Of a stretch of DNA of 7,573 bases, positions 1 through 7,573 are shown one piece after another. This DNA is from Zoogloeaceae bacterium. Its GTDB lineage: Bacteria > Pseudomonadota > Gammaproteobacteria > Burkholderiales > Rhodocyclaceae. The notes beneath the pieces are model-generated. The model did no database searches. It was not told the DNA's origin and saw only the letters and a list, made by a program, of their open reading frames with translations. A program made the translations under genes and the position numbers. Position 1 is the stretch's first letter; each line of letters begins with the position of its first letter. The stretch spans positions 1 through 7,573 of the forward strand of contig JAITDH010000092.1 in assembly GCA_031282665.1 (NCBI GenBank), given 5' to 3'.

Positions 1-661
<661 letters not shown>

Positions 662-686
662 TTAATCCCCAGTTTCATCAAAAATC

Positions 687-1547
687 TTAAACAGCCGCCG
701 CGCCGCCGACGATTTCGGACAGCTCCTTGGTAATGGCGGCCTGACGGGCCTTGTTGTAAACCAGCTTCAAGTCGCCGATCACCTTCTTGGCATTGTCGGA
801 AGCCGACTTCATCGCCACCATCCGCGCCGATTGCTCGGAAGCCATGTTTTCGGCCACGGCCTGGTAGATCAGCGCCTCGACGTAACGCACGAGGAGGTCG
901 TCGATGACGTTCTTGGCATCCGGTTCGTACAGGTAATCCCATGAGGATTTGCTGGAACCGACTTCCGCGCCGGACAGGGGCAGCAACTGCTCGACGACCG
1001 GTTCCTGCTTCATGGTATTCACGAAGCGGGTGTTGGCGATGTAGACCGCGTCTATTTCGCCCGCCACGAACTTGTCCAGCAGCACCTTGACCGGCCCGAT
1101 CAGCTTTTCCAGGTGCGGGGTATCGCCCAATCCTTCCACGTGGGAAACGATGTTGACCCCCGCCCGCTGCATGAAACCGAAGCCCTTGTTGCCGATGCAG
1201 GTGACGGAGAGCTTGCAGCCCGCCCTGTCCCATTCCCGCATCCGCGCCACGACCTGGCGCAGCAGATTGCTGTTCAGGCCGCCGCACAGACCCTTGTCGG
1301 AAGTGATTACGATCAGGCCGATCTGCCTGGCTTCGCGCTGCACGAGAAAGGGATGGTGGTAATCGGTCAAGGCATGCGACAGATTGGCCGTCACGCGCCG
1401 GATCTTTTCACCATAGGGGCGGGCGGCGCGCATCCGGTCCTGCGCCTTGCGCATCTTGGAGGCGGCCACCATTTCCATGGCCTTGGTGATCTTGCGCGTG
1501 TTTTCCACGCTCTTGATCTTGGTGCGAATTTCCTTGCCGCTGGGCAT
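687..1547 (-). CDS. atpG: ATP synthase F1 subunit gamma
   Basis: Central rotor shaft of F1, coupling c-ring rotation to the catalytic beta subunits. It has 286 residues (E. coli 287). The N-terminal helix [20 protein letters not shown] and the following [15 protein letters not shown] are the family signature that inserts into the alpha3beta3 core. The Rossmann-like middle carries [11 protein letters not shown] at residues 82-92. The C-terminal helix ends in [13 protein letters not shown], the paired coiled-coil strand. The start is the ATG at 1547, preceded by AGGGAG about 7 bases upstream. It sits 18 bases downstream of atpA and 28 bases upstream of atpD. No truncation or frameshift is seen. 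Confidence 0.98.
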   Translation of the reverse strand: MPSGKEIRTKIKSVENTRKITKAMEMVAASKMRKAQDRMRAARPYGEKIRRVTANLSHALTDYHHPFLVQREARQIGLIVITSDKGLCGGLNSNLLRQVVARMREWDRAGCKLSVTCIGNKGFGFMQRAGVNIVSHVEGLGDTPHLEKLIGPVKVLLDKFVAGEIDAVYIANTRFVNTMKQEPVVEQLLPLSGAEVGSSKSSWDYLYEPDAKNVIDDLLVRYVEALIYQAVAENMASEQSARMVAMKSASDNAKKVIGDLKLVYNKARQAAITKELSEIVGGAAAV

Positions 1548-1565
1548 GGGTGATCTCCCTTCGGG

Positions 1566-3104
1566 CTAGACCCAGGACGTCTTGAAGGACGTGATGGCGG
1601 CGGACAGTTTTTGTTCGCTGTCTCCATCGAGTTCCTTGCTCGACTCGATTTTGGCCAGCAGGTCGGCGGCATTCTGTCGCAAGTAGGCCATCAGCCCCTT
1701 TTCGAAATCGAGCGCGCGCTTGACATCCACGTCCTCATAGAAACCCTTGTCCGACGCGAACAGCGTGATCGCCATTTCGGAGACGCTCATCGGCGAATAC
1801 TGCGGCTGCTTCATCAGTTCGGTGACCATGCGGCCGTGTTCGAGTTGCTTCCTCGTCGCTTCATCCAGGTCGGAGGCGAATTGCGCGAAGGCCGCCAGCT
1901 CGCGATACTGCGCCAGCGCCAGACGCACCCCGCCGCCCAGCTTCTTGATGACCTTGGTCTGCGCCGCGCCGCCGACGCGGGAAACGGAAATCCCGGCGTT
2001 GATGGCGGGACGGATGCCGGCGTTGAAGAGGTCGGTCTCCAGGAAGATCTGTCCGTCGGTAATGGAAATCACATTGGTCGGCACGAAGGCGGACACGTCG
2101 CCCGCCTGGGTTTCGATGATCGGCAGCGCGGTAAGCGAGCCGGTCTTGCCCTTGATTTCGCCGTTGGTGAGCTTTTCCACCCACGCCTCGGAAACCCGCG
2201 CGGCGCGTTCCAGCAGGCGGGAGTGCAGATAGAACACGTCTCCCGGATAGGCTTCGCGGCCCGGCGGACGGCGCAGCAGCAGGGAAACCTGGCGATAGGC
2301 CCAGGCCTGCTTGGTCAGATCGTCGTAGATGATGAGCGCGTCTTCGCCGTGATCGCGGAAATATTCGCCCATCGTGCAGCCGGAATAGGGCGCGATATAT
2401 TGCAGGGCGGCGGGTTCGGAGGCGGAAGCGGCAACTATGATCGTGTATTCCAGCGCGCCGTGCTCTTCGAGCTTGCGCACCACGTTGGCAATGGTCGAGG
2501 CCTTCTGGCCGACCGCCACGTAGATGCACTTCACCCCGGTGCCCTTCTGGTTGATGATGGTATCCACGGCAATCGCGGTCTTCCCGGTCTGCCGGTCGCC
2601 GATGATGAGTTCGCGCTGACCGCGCCCGATGGGCACCATCGCGTCGATGGATTTCAGGCCCGTCTGCACCGGCTGGGAAACCGATTTCCGCCAGATCACG
2701 CCGGGGGCGACCTTTTCGATCTTGTCGGTGAGCTTGTTGTTGAGCGGCCCCTTGCCGTCGATGGGCTGGCCGAGGGAATTCACCACGCGCCCCAGGAGTT
2801 CGGGGCCGATGGGCACTTCCAGGATGCGCCCGGTGCATTTGACCGTGTCGCCTTCGGAAATGTGCTGGTATTCGCCCAGCACCACCGCGCCCACGGAATC
2901 GCGCTCCAGATTCAATGCCATGCCAAAGGTATTGCCGGGGAATTCCAGCATTTCCCCTTGCATGACGTCAGCAAGGCCGTGCACCCGGCAGATGCCGTCG
3001 GTCACGGAAACAACGGTACCCTGTGTGCGGGTTTTCGCGCCCACTTCGAGGTTTTGAATCTTGCTTTTGATCAGCTCGCTGATCTCGGAAGGATTCAACT
3101 GCAT
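1566..3104 (-). CDS. atpA: ATP synthase F1 subunit alpha
   Basis: Non-catalytic nucleotide-binding subunit of the F1 hexamer. It has 512 residues (E. coli 513). The Walker A motif GDRQTGKT is at residues 169-176 (bases 2577-2600), the same numbering as E. coli. The alpha/beta family signature [10 protein letters not shown] is at about 366-375. It is followed by Arg376 in SRVGGAAQ, the arginine finger that reaches into the beta catalytic site. The N-terminal [16 protein letters not shown] is the segment that contacts the delta subunit. The start is the ATG at 3104, with AGGAG 7 bases upstream; that ribosome site overlaps the TAG stop of atpH, which suggests translational coupling. The gap to atpH is 9 bases and to atpG 18 bases. 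A 504-codon antisense frame over this gene is a shadow of its GC-rich codons. Confidence 0.99.
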   Translation of the reverse strand: MQLNPSEISELIKSKIQNLEVGAKTRTQGTVVSVTDGICRVHGLADVMQGEMLEFPGNTFGMALNLERDSVGAVVLGEYQHISEGDTVKCTGRILEVPIGPELLGRVVNSLGQPIDGKGPLNNKLTDKIEKVAPGVIWRKSVSQPVQTGLKSIDAMVPIGRGQRELIIGDRQTGKTAIAVDTIINQKGTGVKCIYVAVGQKASTIANVVRKLEEHGALEYTIIVAASASEPAALQYIAPYSGCTMGEYFRDHGEDALIIYDDLTKQAWAYRQVSLLLRRPPGREAYPGDVFYLHSRLLERAARVSEAWVEKLTNGEIKGKTGSLTALPIIETQAGDVSAFVPTNVISITDGQIFLETDLFNAGIRPAINAGISVSRVGGAAQTKVIKKLGGGVRLALAQYRELAAFAQFASDLDEATRKQLEHGRMVTELMKQPQYSPMSVSEMAITLFASDKGFYEDVDVKRALDFEKGLMAYLRQNAADLLAKIESSKELDGDSEQKLSAAITSFKTSWV

Positions 3105-3113
3105 TTAAATCTC

Positions 3114-3653
3114 CTAATTCCTTAACGCGATGGCCATGGCGTCGAGCTTGCCGCGCACGGAAGCATCCAGTACCTGATCGCCGACCTCTACCCTGACGCC
3201 GCCGATCAGATCGGCATCCACCGTCACGGAGGGGGTGAGTTTCGTTTTGAAATGCGCTTCCAGCCGCGGCAGCAGGGCTTCCAGATCCGCCTTCGAGAGA
3301 GGAAAGGCGCTCGTCACCGTTGCCTCCCTGACGCCTTCTTCCGCGGATCTTTGCGCGGCAAACAGTCCGGCGATCTCGGGCAGGAGGGTGAGACGCCCGT
3401 TTTCCGCCAGCACATGAACGAAATTGCCGAAATCCGGCCGCTCGCCCGCCTTGCCAGAAAGCGCCACGAAAAAGCCCGCGACGCGCTCCACGGACAGAGC
3501 GGGATCGTCGATGAGATCGGCGACCCGTTCATCATGGGCGGCAAGGGCAAGCTGTTGCAGGCCCGCGTTCCAGGCGTCCAGCGCGCCGCCCTCTTTCGCG
3601 GCGCGAAAAGCGGCTTCGGCGTAGGGACGGGCGACAGTGACAGTTTCGCTCAT
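3114..3653 (-). CDS. atpH: ATP synthase F1 subunit delta
   Basis: Peripheral-stalk protein that ties the top of the alpha3beta3 hexamer to the b dimer (the bacterial counterpart of mitochondrial OSCP). It has 179 residues (E. coli 177). The N-terminal six-helix domain begins VARPYAEAAFRAAKE, the conserved family opening. The C-terminal part contains VTVDADLIGGVRVEVGDQVLD, split here as VTVDADLIGG and VRVEVGDQVLDASV, followed by RGKLDAMA, all typical of AtpH. The start is the ATG at 3653, 3 bases after the atpF stop, with AGGA inside the end of atpF as the ribosome site. The tight spacing implies coupled translation with atpF, whose product it binds. Confidence 0.97.
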   Translation of the reverse strand: MSETVTVARPYAEAAFRAAKEGGALDAWNAGLQQLALAAHDERVADLIDDPALSVERVAGFFVALSGKAGERPDFGNFVHVLAENGRLTLLPEIAGLFAAQRSAEEGVREATVTSAFPLSKADLEALLPRLEAHFKTKLTPSVTVDADLIGGVRVEVGDQVLDASVRGKLDAMAIALRN

Positions 3654-3656
3654 GGA

Positions 3657-4127
3657 TCACAAATCCTGTTGGATGGCGGCAAGCAGCTCGGCATGCGCCT
3701 TGGCGTCGACTTCGCGGCGCAGGATCTTCTCCGCGCCCGCGACCGCCAGCGCGGCGACCTGGTCGCGCAGGGCTTCCCTTGCGCGCAACGCCTCCTGTTC
3801 GGCTTCCGCCTTGCCGCCCGCGATGATGCGGTCGGCTTCGACCTTCGCCTGCGCCTTGGCTTCTTCGATAATCCGGGCAGCCTGCTTTTCGGCCTGGGTA
3901 AGCAGTTCGGCATACTTTTCCTTGCCTTCGCGCAGGGAATCGGCGGAACGTCTGCTTGCCAGTTCGAGTTCATGCTTGCCGCGTTCGGCGGCCGCCAGAC
4001 CATCCGCGATCTTTTTCGCGCGCTCGTCCAGTGCCTTCACGACGGGCGGCCAGACGAATTTCATCGTAAACCACGCCAGGATGAAGAACACGACCAACTG
4101 CGCGAGCAGTGTTGCGTTCAGATTCAC
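3657..4127 (-). CDS. atpF: ATP synthase Fo subunit b (GTG start)
   Basis: Membrane-anchored peripheral stalk, acting as a dimer that holds F1 static against rotor torque. It has 156 residues, identical to the E. coli length. It starts [10 protein letters not shown], followed by one transmembrane segment at about residues 5-26 ending in KFVWPPVV. A long charged, Ala/Glu/Lys-rich coiled-coil helix follows, with the family motif [17 protein letters not shown] near the C-terminus. The start codon is GTG at 4127, with AGGGG about 8 bases upstream. No in-frame ATG fits the conserved N-terminus, so GTG is well supported. The 46-base gap to atpE is the longest inside the operon and is pyrimidine-rich in the transcript. 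GTG may hold b synthesis down relative to c, which is inference. Confidence 0.97.
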   Translation of the reverse strand: MNLNATLLAQLVVFFILAWFTMKFVWPPVVKALDERAKKIADGLAAAERGKHELELASRRSADSLREGKEKYAELLTQAEKQAARIIEEAKAQAKVEADRIIAGGKAEAEQEALRAREALRDQVAALAVAGAEKILRREVDAKAHAELLAAIQQDL

Positions 4128-4173
4128 GGTGTTGACCCCTTGGAAAGATTGAAAGGGAAGCTAAAAGGAAAGC

Positions 4174-4461
<288 letters not shown>

Positions 4462-5358
4462 CTAATGCGACTCATGCGCCTGACCGATGTACACCAGGGC
4501 CAGCATCATGAAGATGAACGCCTGCAAGGTGATGATCAGGATATGGAAAATCGCCCAGATGCTTCCCGCGACGATGTGGCCGAGCCACAGCAGTACGCCG
4601 CCCGTGCTGACGCCGCCGGCGGAATCCGCCGCCCACGCGCCGCCCATGAGCGCGATCAGCATGAAGATCAGCTCGCCGGCGTACATGTTGCCGAACAACC
4701 GCATTCCATGGGAAATCGTCTTGGCGGCGAACTCGATCAGTTGCATGATGAAGTTGATCGGCGCCAAGGCCCAGTGCGCGCCGAAGGGCGCCGTGAAAAG
4801 CTCGTGCACCCAGCCGCCGACCCCCTTGATCTTGATGTTATACCAGATGCAGATCAGGAACACGCCGATGGAAAGCCCCAGGGTGCCGTTCAGGTCGGCG
4901 GTCGCCACCACGCGCATGTAGGCGTGATGCGGATCGCCGCCGGTCGCGCCATAGACGCCCTGCCAGATGCTCGGCAACAGATCGACCGGCAGCAGATCCA
5001 TCGCGTTCATGAGGAAAATCCAGATGAAGACGGTGAGCGCCATCGGCGCGACGAAACGGCGGGATTCGGCGCTGTGCACGATGCTTTTCGCCTGGTCGGC
5101 GACCATTTCCACGAGGATTTCGACCGCCGCCTGGAAGCGGCCCGGCACGCCGGAGGTTGCCCGGCGCGCGGCGAAGGCGAGAACGAAAACGGTGATGAGC
5201 CCGAGCGCCAGCGAATAGAACAGGGTATCGAAGTTGAGGATCTGCCAGTCCGCGATGCTTTTCTGCACGTGCCCGACATTGTTGAAATGCGTCAAATGGT
5301 GGACGATGTACTCGCCGGCACTGGGGCCATTTGCTGCGACAGCTTCTTCGGTTGCCAT
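4462..5358 (-). CDS. atpB: ATP synthase Fo subunit a
   Basis: Stator membrane subunit that forms the two proton half-channels against the c ring. It has 298 residues from the ATG at 5358 ([20 protein letters not shown]). The frame stays open much further upstream, but that part overlaps atpI and is not conserved. The essential arginine is Arg220 in [15 protein letters not shown] (E. coli Arg210), with Glu229 and, in the last helix, Gln279 in [13 protein letters not shown]. The conserved [12 protein letters not shown] lies at about 118-129. Five to six hydrophobic segments are visible. The ATG is 2 bases after the atpI stop, and the ribosome site is only a weak AAAAAGA, so coupling to atpI translation is likely. 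The extended N-terminus relative to E. coli (271 residues) is modest. Confidence 0.98.
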   Translation of the reverse strand: MATEEAVAANGPSAGEYIVHHLTHFNNVGHVQKSIADWQILNFDTLFYSLALGLITVFVLAFAARRATSGVPGRFQAAVEILVEMVADQAKSIVHSAESRRFVAPMALTVFIWIFLMNAMDLLPVDLLPSIWQGVYGATGGDPHHAYMRVVATADLNGTLGLSIGVFLICIWYNIKIKGVGGWVHELFTAPFGAHWALAPINFIMQLIEFAAKTISHGMRLFGNMYAGELIFMLIALMGGAWAADSAGGVSTGGVLLWLGHIVAGSIWAIFHILIITLQAFIFMMLALVYIGQAHESH

Positions 5359-5360
5359 AT

Positions 5361-5702
5361 TCAAGTCTTTTTCAAAAAAGCAAAAAAATTCGCCTGCAAT
5401 ACCATCACCATGCCGAGCAGCAGGCTGGGCCAATGCACGCCCGGCCAGATCTTGACGATGGCGACCAACAGGGCGAGGGTCGCCGCGACCTTGACGAACT
5501 CGCCGATGAAAAACTGCTCGGCGCGGACACCTTCCGGACGCTTCGCCATTCTTGCCAGACGCAGCGCAAGCCACAATGTGGGCAACGCACAGGCCGCGAA
5601 AGCCAGCGCCGCCGACAGCGCGCCGCGCGTCCCCGCGAAAAGGGCGGCGAGGCCAACAGCCGGAAGAGCGGCACAAAACTGCCAGACGACGACTCTCAAC
5701 AT
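5361..5702 (-). CDS. atpI: ATP synthase subunit I (AtpI/UncI assembly protein)
   Basis: Small membrane protein that opens atp operons. The family is linked to c-ring assembly or stability and is not part of the finished enzyme. It has 113 residues from the ATG at 5702 ([10 protein letters not shown]), with four predicted transmembrane segments at about 3-23, 27-48, 64-85 and 90-110. The family-like C-terminal half contains [17 protein letters not shown] and [12 protein letters not shown]. The frame is open to a TTG at 5825, giving 154 residues. I prefer 5702 because the extra N-terminus is polar and a good promoter (5752-5780) lies inside it. The chosen start has no obvious Shine-Dalgarno sequence, so the start is less certain than the identity. 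Confidence 0.88.
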   Translation of the reverse strand: MLRVVVWQFCAALPAVGLAALFAGTRGALSAALAFAACALPTLWLALRLARMAKRPEGVRAEQFFIGEFVKVAATLALLVAIVKIWPGVHWPSLLLGMVMVLQANFFAFLKKT

Positions 5703-5751
5703 GAAGCGGGCCAGCGCGCCACAGGAACGGGATAGCGCGGAAATGTCGTGT

Positions 5752-5780
5752 AATCTACGGGTTTCAATGTCTTTCGTCAA
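5752..5780 (-). promoter_or_regulatory. Candidate sigma70 promoter of the atp operon
   Basis: On the minus strand, TTGACG (5775-5780) and TAGATT (5752-5757) are separated by exactly 17 bases, 5/6 and 4/6 matches to the consensus boxes. The predicted transcript start is near 5745, giving a leader of about 43 bases to the atpI ATG at 5702. Its place just upstream of the first gene of the operon fits. It is inferred from sequence only. Confidence 0.6.
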
Positions 5781-5850
5781 ACAAAAGTTTCGCTGCATCG
5801 CAGCAAAAATCCCGGCAAATAACAAGCTGACATGCCCCTGGGAGATGATG

Positions 5851-6732
5851 TTAATGATGCGCCCATAACCCGACCAGCGGCACGACGGCGCCTCCCAGGA
5901 GGATGAGGGAAAACTGGCGGATGAAGCGGCGGGCGTGTCCGGGTTCGTGGCGCAGCATGGGAATGAGGTCGGCCAGGGCGATATAGATGAAGCTGGCGGC
6001 GGCGAGCGCCAGCACGTAAGGGAGAAAGTGCCGGGCGTCGGCGATGAAGAAGTAACCGATCAGGCCGCCGAGGAGCGAGGTCAGGCTGGAAGCGGCGTTG
6101 GCGAGGAAAGCCTTGCGGCGGCTGTAGCCGGCATGCAGCAATATCACGAAGTCACCAAGCTCCTGCGGAATCTCGTGCATGGTGATGGCAAAGGTGGTGG
6201 TGAGGCCGAGCATCGGGTCGGCGAGGAAGGCGGCAGCGATCAGGAAACCATCGACGAAATTGTGGAAAGCGTCGCCGATCAAAACCAGGGGCGCGGCGGA
6301 ATGCGCGCCATCGTGCCCATCGTGTGTATCGTGTCCATCATGCCCGTCGTCTTCCGCATGCGCGTGCCGCCAGAGCGCCAGATGCTCCAGGGCGAAAAAG
6401 CCGAGGATGCCCAGGAAGACGAAGGCGAACAACGGGAAGACCGCTCCGCCATGCGTATGCGCATGCGTGGCGCTCTCCGGCGCGACAGGGAGGACGGGCT
6501 GGGCGAATTGGCTTTCGCCAGGCGGATGGACATGCGTCCCCGCCTGCTGCGCGGCCTCCACGGCTTCCGGCAGGATGTCGAGCCAGGCGGAAGAAAGCAT
6601 GACCCCGGCCGCGAAGGCGATCAGCATGACGCGCGCGCCGCTGGAAAGGCGAAAAGCCAGCAAGGCGGCCAGCGACATGCTGACGAGGCCGCCCAAGAGG
6701 GTCGCCAGGAAGATCATGGCAAGGATGGACAT
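5851..6732 (-). CDS. ZIP-family divalent metal permease, LIV-1-like
   Basis: Inner-membrane permease expected to carry zinc, or other divalent metals such as iron or manganese, into the cytoplasm. It has 293 residues with about eight hydrophobic segments. HNFVDG at 157-162 and HEIPQELGD at 186-194 match the paired metal-site motifs of transmembrane helices 4 and 5. The second resembles the LIV-1 subfamily HExPHExGD more than E. coli ZupT. A His/Asp-rich cytoplasmic-type loop at 122-144 (HDGHDTHDGHDG) precedes helix 4, and a smaller THAHTH cluster lies at 89-94. The start is the ATG at 6732, with GAGAG about 10 bases upstream. It is divergent from a Zur-type regulator, which favours zinc as the substrate. 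I give no symbol because zupT orthology is not clear. Confidence 0.9.
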   Translation of the reverse strand: MSILAMIFLATLLGGLVSMSLAALLAFRLSSGARVMLIAFAAGVMLSSAWLDILPEAVEAAQQAGTHVHPPGESQFAQPVLPVAPESATHAHTHGGAVFPLFAFVFLGILGFFALEHLALWRHAHAEDDGHDGHDTHDGHDGAHSAAPLVLIGDAFHNFVDGFLIAAAFLADPMLGLTTTFAITMHEIPQELGDFVILLHAGYSRRKAFLANAASSLTSLLGGLIGYFFIADARHFLPYVLALAAASFIYIALADLIPMLRHEPGHARRFIRQFSLILLGGAVVPLVGLWAHH

Positions 6733-6810
6733 GGGTTGTTACTCTCTGCTGGGTTCGTCGTGGGGGATTTCAGGGCAATCCAGGGCAGGATTTTTGCGCG
6801 GAATGCATTA

Positions 6811-6826
6811 CCATTGACAGCAATGG
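6811..6826. repeat. Perfect inverted repeat, 6-4-6, in the control region
   Basis: CCATTG (6811-6816), spacer ACAG, CAATGG (6821-6826) form an exact dyad with half-site centres 10 bases apart. It lies downstream of the predicted ZIP transcript start, so it could be a dimer-binding operator or a hairpin near the 5' end of the ZIP mRNA. Its regulator is unknown. Confidence 0.5.
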
Positions 6827-6839
6827 GGCAAATCCACGG

Positions 6840-6858
6840 ATGTTATAACGTTGCAAAT
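6840..6858. promoter_or_regulatory. Possible Zur operator (half-site match)
   Basis: ATGTTATA at 6840-6847 equals the left half of the known gammaproteobacterial Zur box; the right half (roughly 4 of 11 positions) is poor. The site covers the candidate -10 boxes of both divergent genes, where a repressor would block both. The assignment is inferred from motif resemblance and the neighbouring zur gene. Confidence 0.4.
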
Positions 6859-6878
6859 TACCGCGCAAGGACAGAGCG

Positions 6879-7472
6879 ATGAACACGAGCCGGACGAAAC
6901 AAAGCGCGCAGGCGGAAAAGCCGCCGGGCGGAACGTCCCCTGTCGGAAAGGAAAAGAGGGCGGGCGCGGCGAGGAACGCCAGGAAGAACCCCGACTGGGC
7001 GGCCTATCTGCGCGAAATCATCGCCCGCGCCCAAACGCAACACGCGACGCTCACCCCCATCCGGCAGGAAGTGCTGGAACAGCTTTTCCTCTACCCGCGT
7101 GGCCTGAAAGCCTACGACCTGCTCGAAAAAATCAAGACCCGGCGGGAGAACGCCACGCCGCCGACCATCTATCGCGCCCTCGATTTCCTCATGAAACAGG
7201 GATTCGCGCACAAGGTCGGGCGGAACAACCTTTTCGTCGCCTGCCGGCACGCCTCGCACCGCTGGCCCAGCCTTTTCCTGGTCTGCCCGCATTGCCGCGC
7301 CGTCGCCGAACTGCAAAACGATCCCCTCATGCAAACCCTCATCGCCACCCTGGACGAAGCAGGCTTCTGCCTCGACAGCCCGGAAGTGGAGATCAGCGCC
7401 ATCTGTCCCGCATGCGCGGGGCAGATGGCAGGGAACAGAAAAGCAAGCAGCGCAGCGACGTTGGTTTTGTAG
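6879..7472 (+). CDS. zur: Zinc uptake regulator, Fur superfamily (Zur)
   Basis: Zinc-sensing dimeric repressor of zinc acquisition genes. It has 197 residues. The winged-helix domain runs from about 57 to 120 (LTPIRQEVLEQL, then AYDLLEKI, then PPTIYRALDFLMKQGFAHKV), closely matching E. coli Zur. The structural zinc site is formed by two CxxC motifs, C136/C139 and C176/C179. The sensory-site ligands of E. coli Zur (His77, Cys88, His96, Glu111) align with His111, Cys122, His124 or His127, and Glu144; the Cys-His loop is shorter here. A basic, low-complexity N-terminal extension of about 34 residues precedes the usual start region. The ATG at 6879 has AAGGA 7 bases upstream and no later ATG lies before the domain. 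The stop codon is part of a REP-like repeat. Divergence from the ZIP gene suggests joint control. Confidence 0.93.
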   Translation: MNTSRTKQSAQAEKPPGGTSPVGKEKRAGAARNARKNPDWAAYLREIIARAQTQHATLTPIRQEVLEQLFLYPRGLKAYDLLEKIKTRRENATPPTIYRALDFLMKQGFAHKVGRNNLFVACRHASHRWPSLFLVCPHCRAVAELQNDPLMQTLIATLDEAGFCLDSPEVEISAICPACAGQMAGNRKASSAATLVL

Positions 7473-7500
7473 GTTGGATAAGCCGAAGGCGCAATCCGAC
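7469..7500 (+). repeat. REP-like palindromic element fused to the zur stop
   Basis: A GTAG tetranucleotide head (7469-7472) is followed by an imperfect palindrome: GTTGGAT (7473-7479) pairs with ATCCGAC (7494-7500) with one G-T wobble, and an inner GCC (7482-7484) pairs with GGC (7488-7490) around GAA. A GTAG head plus a bulged hairpin is the layout of REP elements mobilised by RAYT transposases in proteobacteria. The TAG of the head ends zur. Only one full copy is in the window, so repeat status rests on structure. Confidence 0.6.
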
Positions 7501-7513
7501 ATTCGTTCATCAC

Positions 7514-7536
7514 CGGCGCTTGCGCCGCTATTTTTT
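7514..7536 (+). terminator. Rho-independent terminator after zur
   Basis: CGGCGC (7514-7519), a two-base TT loop on paper (probably opening to CTTG), and GCGCCG (7522-7527) form a perfect GC-rich stem, followed by CTA and six T (7531-7536). It lies 41 bases after the zur stop, a textbook position for ending its transcript. Confidence 0.8.
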
Positions 7537-7549
7537 GCAGTGCAGTGAG

Positions 7550-7564
7550 CGATGCTTCGCATCG
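7550..7564. repeat. Perfect hairpin near the right edge
   Basis: CGATGC (7550-7555), loop TTC, GCATCG (7559-7564) form an exact 6-bp stem. No T-run follows within the window. GGAGGATTAC at 7564-7573 may open another repeat unit, but the window ends there. No gene is seen in 7473-7573. Confidence 0.45.
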
Positions 7565-7573
7565 GAGGATTAC

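Larger units (their letters stand above)
6733..6878. promoter_or_regulatory. Divergent control region between the ZIP gene and zur
   Basis: This 146-base gap holds no gene. For the ZIP gene (minus strand), TTGCGC (6863-6868) and TAACAT (6840-6845) are spaced 17 bases and predict a leader of about 100 bases. For zur (plus strand), TGTTATAAC (6841-6849) is an extended -10, giving a leader of about 22 bases. The two -10 elements overlap on the palindrome GTTATAAC (6842-6849). A TTGACA at 6814-6819 also exists on the plus strand but lacks a well-spaced -10. The zur ribosome site AAGGA is 7 bases before its ATG. Confidence 0.5.

Noticed and set aside
1611..3125. A 504-codon open frame on the plus strand across atpA.
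   Set aside because: It is antisense to a fully conserved gene and arises from GC-rich codon bias. The protein has no recognisable motifs and the frame ends where atpA ends.
4128..4173. Two similar pyrimidine-rich stretches (AGCTTTCC and AGCTTCCC) between atpE and atpF as a regulatory repeat.
   Set aside because: They are short, imperfect, form no hairpin and have no known role; they are probably just purine-poor leader sequence.
4830..4850. TGTTATA inside atpB as a Zur site.
   Set aside because: It lies in conserved coding sequence, has no second half-site, and such a short match is expected by chance.
5792..5804. GCTGC-ATC-GCAGC hairpin between the ZIP gene and the atp promoter as a terminator.
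   Set aside because: The stem is only 5 bp and, on the minus strand, it is followed by GAAAC before a broken T run, so it is too weak to call.
5935..6882. A 315-codon plus-strand frame opposite the ZIP gene.
   Set aside because: The minus-strand ZIP protein has clear membrane segments and motifs; the antisense product is a charged low-complexity shadow.
6858..7562. A 234-codon minus-strand frame opposite zur.
   Set aside because: zur carries complete Fur-family motifs and a terminator on the plus strand; the antisense frame has no features and runs through that terminator.

Overview
The window is a GC-rich stretch of bacterial chromosome. The close match of every subunit to proteobacterial F-type ATP synthase, the gene order and the Zur-type regulator point to a betaproteobacterium. 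That placement rests on remembered family resemblance (for example the c-subunit loop and the AtpI C-terminus), not on a search.

Positions 1-5702, minus strand: the F1Fo ATP synthase operon in canonical order atpI-atpB-atpE-atpF-atpH-atpA-atpG-atpD. The 3' part of atpD, and presumably atpC, lie beyond the left edge. All complete genes are intact, close to E. coli lengths, tightly spaced (2 to 46 bases) and keep their catalytic residues. A good sigma70-like promoter (TTGACG, 17 bases, TAGATT) sits at 5752-5780, just upstream of a short AtpI. The c subunit has the proton-type site (Asp61) and lacks the polar ligands of sodium-type c rings, so this should be a proton-coupled enzyme.

Positions 5851-7472: a divergent metal-homeostasis pair. 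A ZIP-family metal permease with LIV-1-like motifs and a histidine-rich loop is on the minus strand. A Fur-superfamily regulator with all the zinc ligands of Zur is on the plus strand. The 146-base region between them holds overlapping candidate promoters centred on GTTATAAC and a perfect 6-4-6 inverted repeat. The natural reading is zinc-responsive autoregulation and control of zinc uptake. The permease is co-directional with the atp operon and no convincing terminator separates them.

Positions 7469-7573: a REP-like palindrome whose GTAG head supplies the zur stop codon, then a strong rho-independent terminator, then another hairpin and possibly a second repeat running off the right edge. 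No gene is visible in the last 101 bases.

Most of the window is well-known housekeeping and metal-homeostasis biology. I see no clear evidence of an undescribed multi-gene system. The points of interest are regulatory: the compact zur/ZIP control region, possible readthrough into the atp operon, and the repeat fused to the zur stop.
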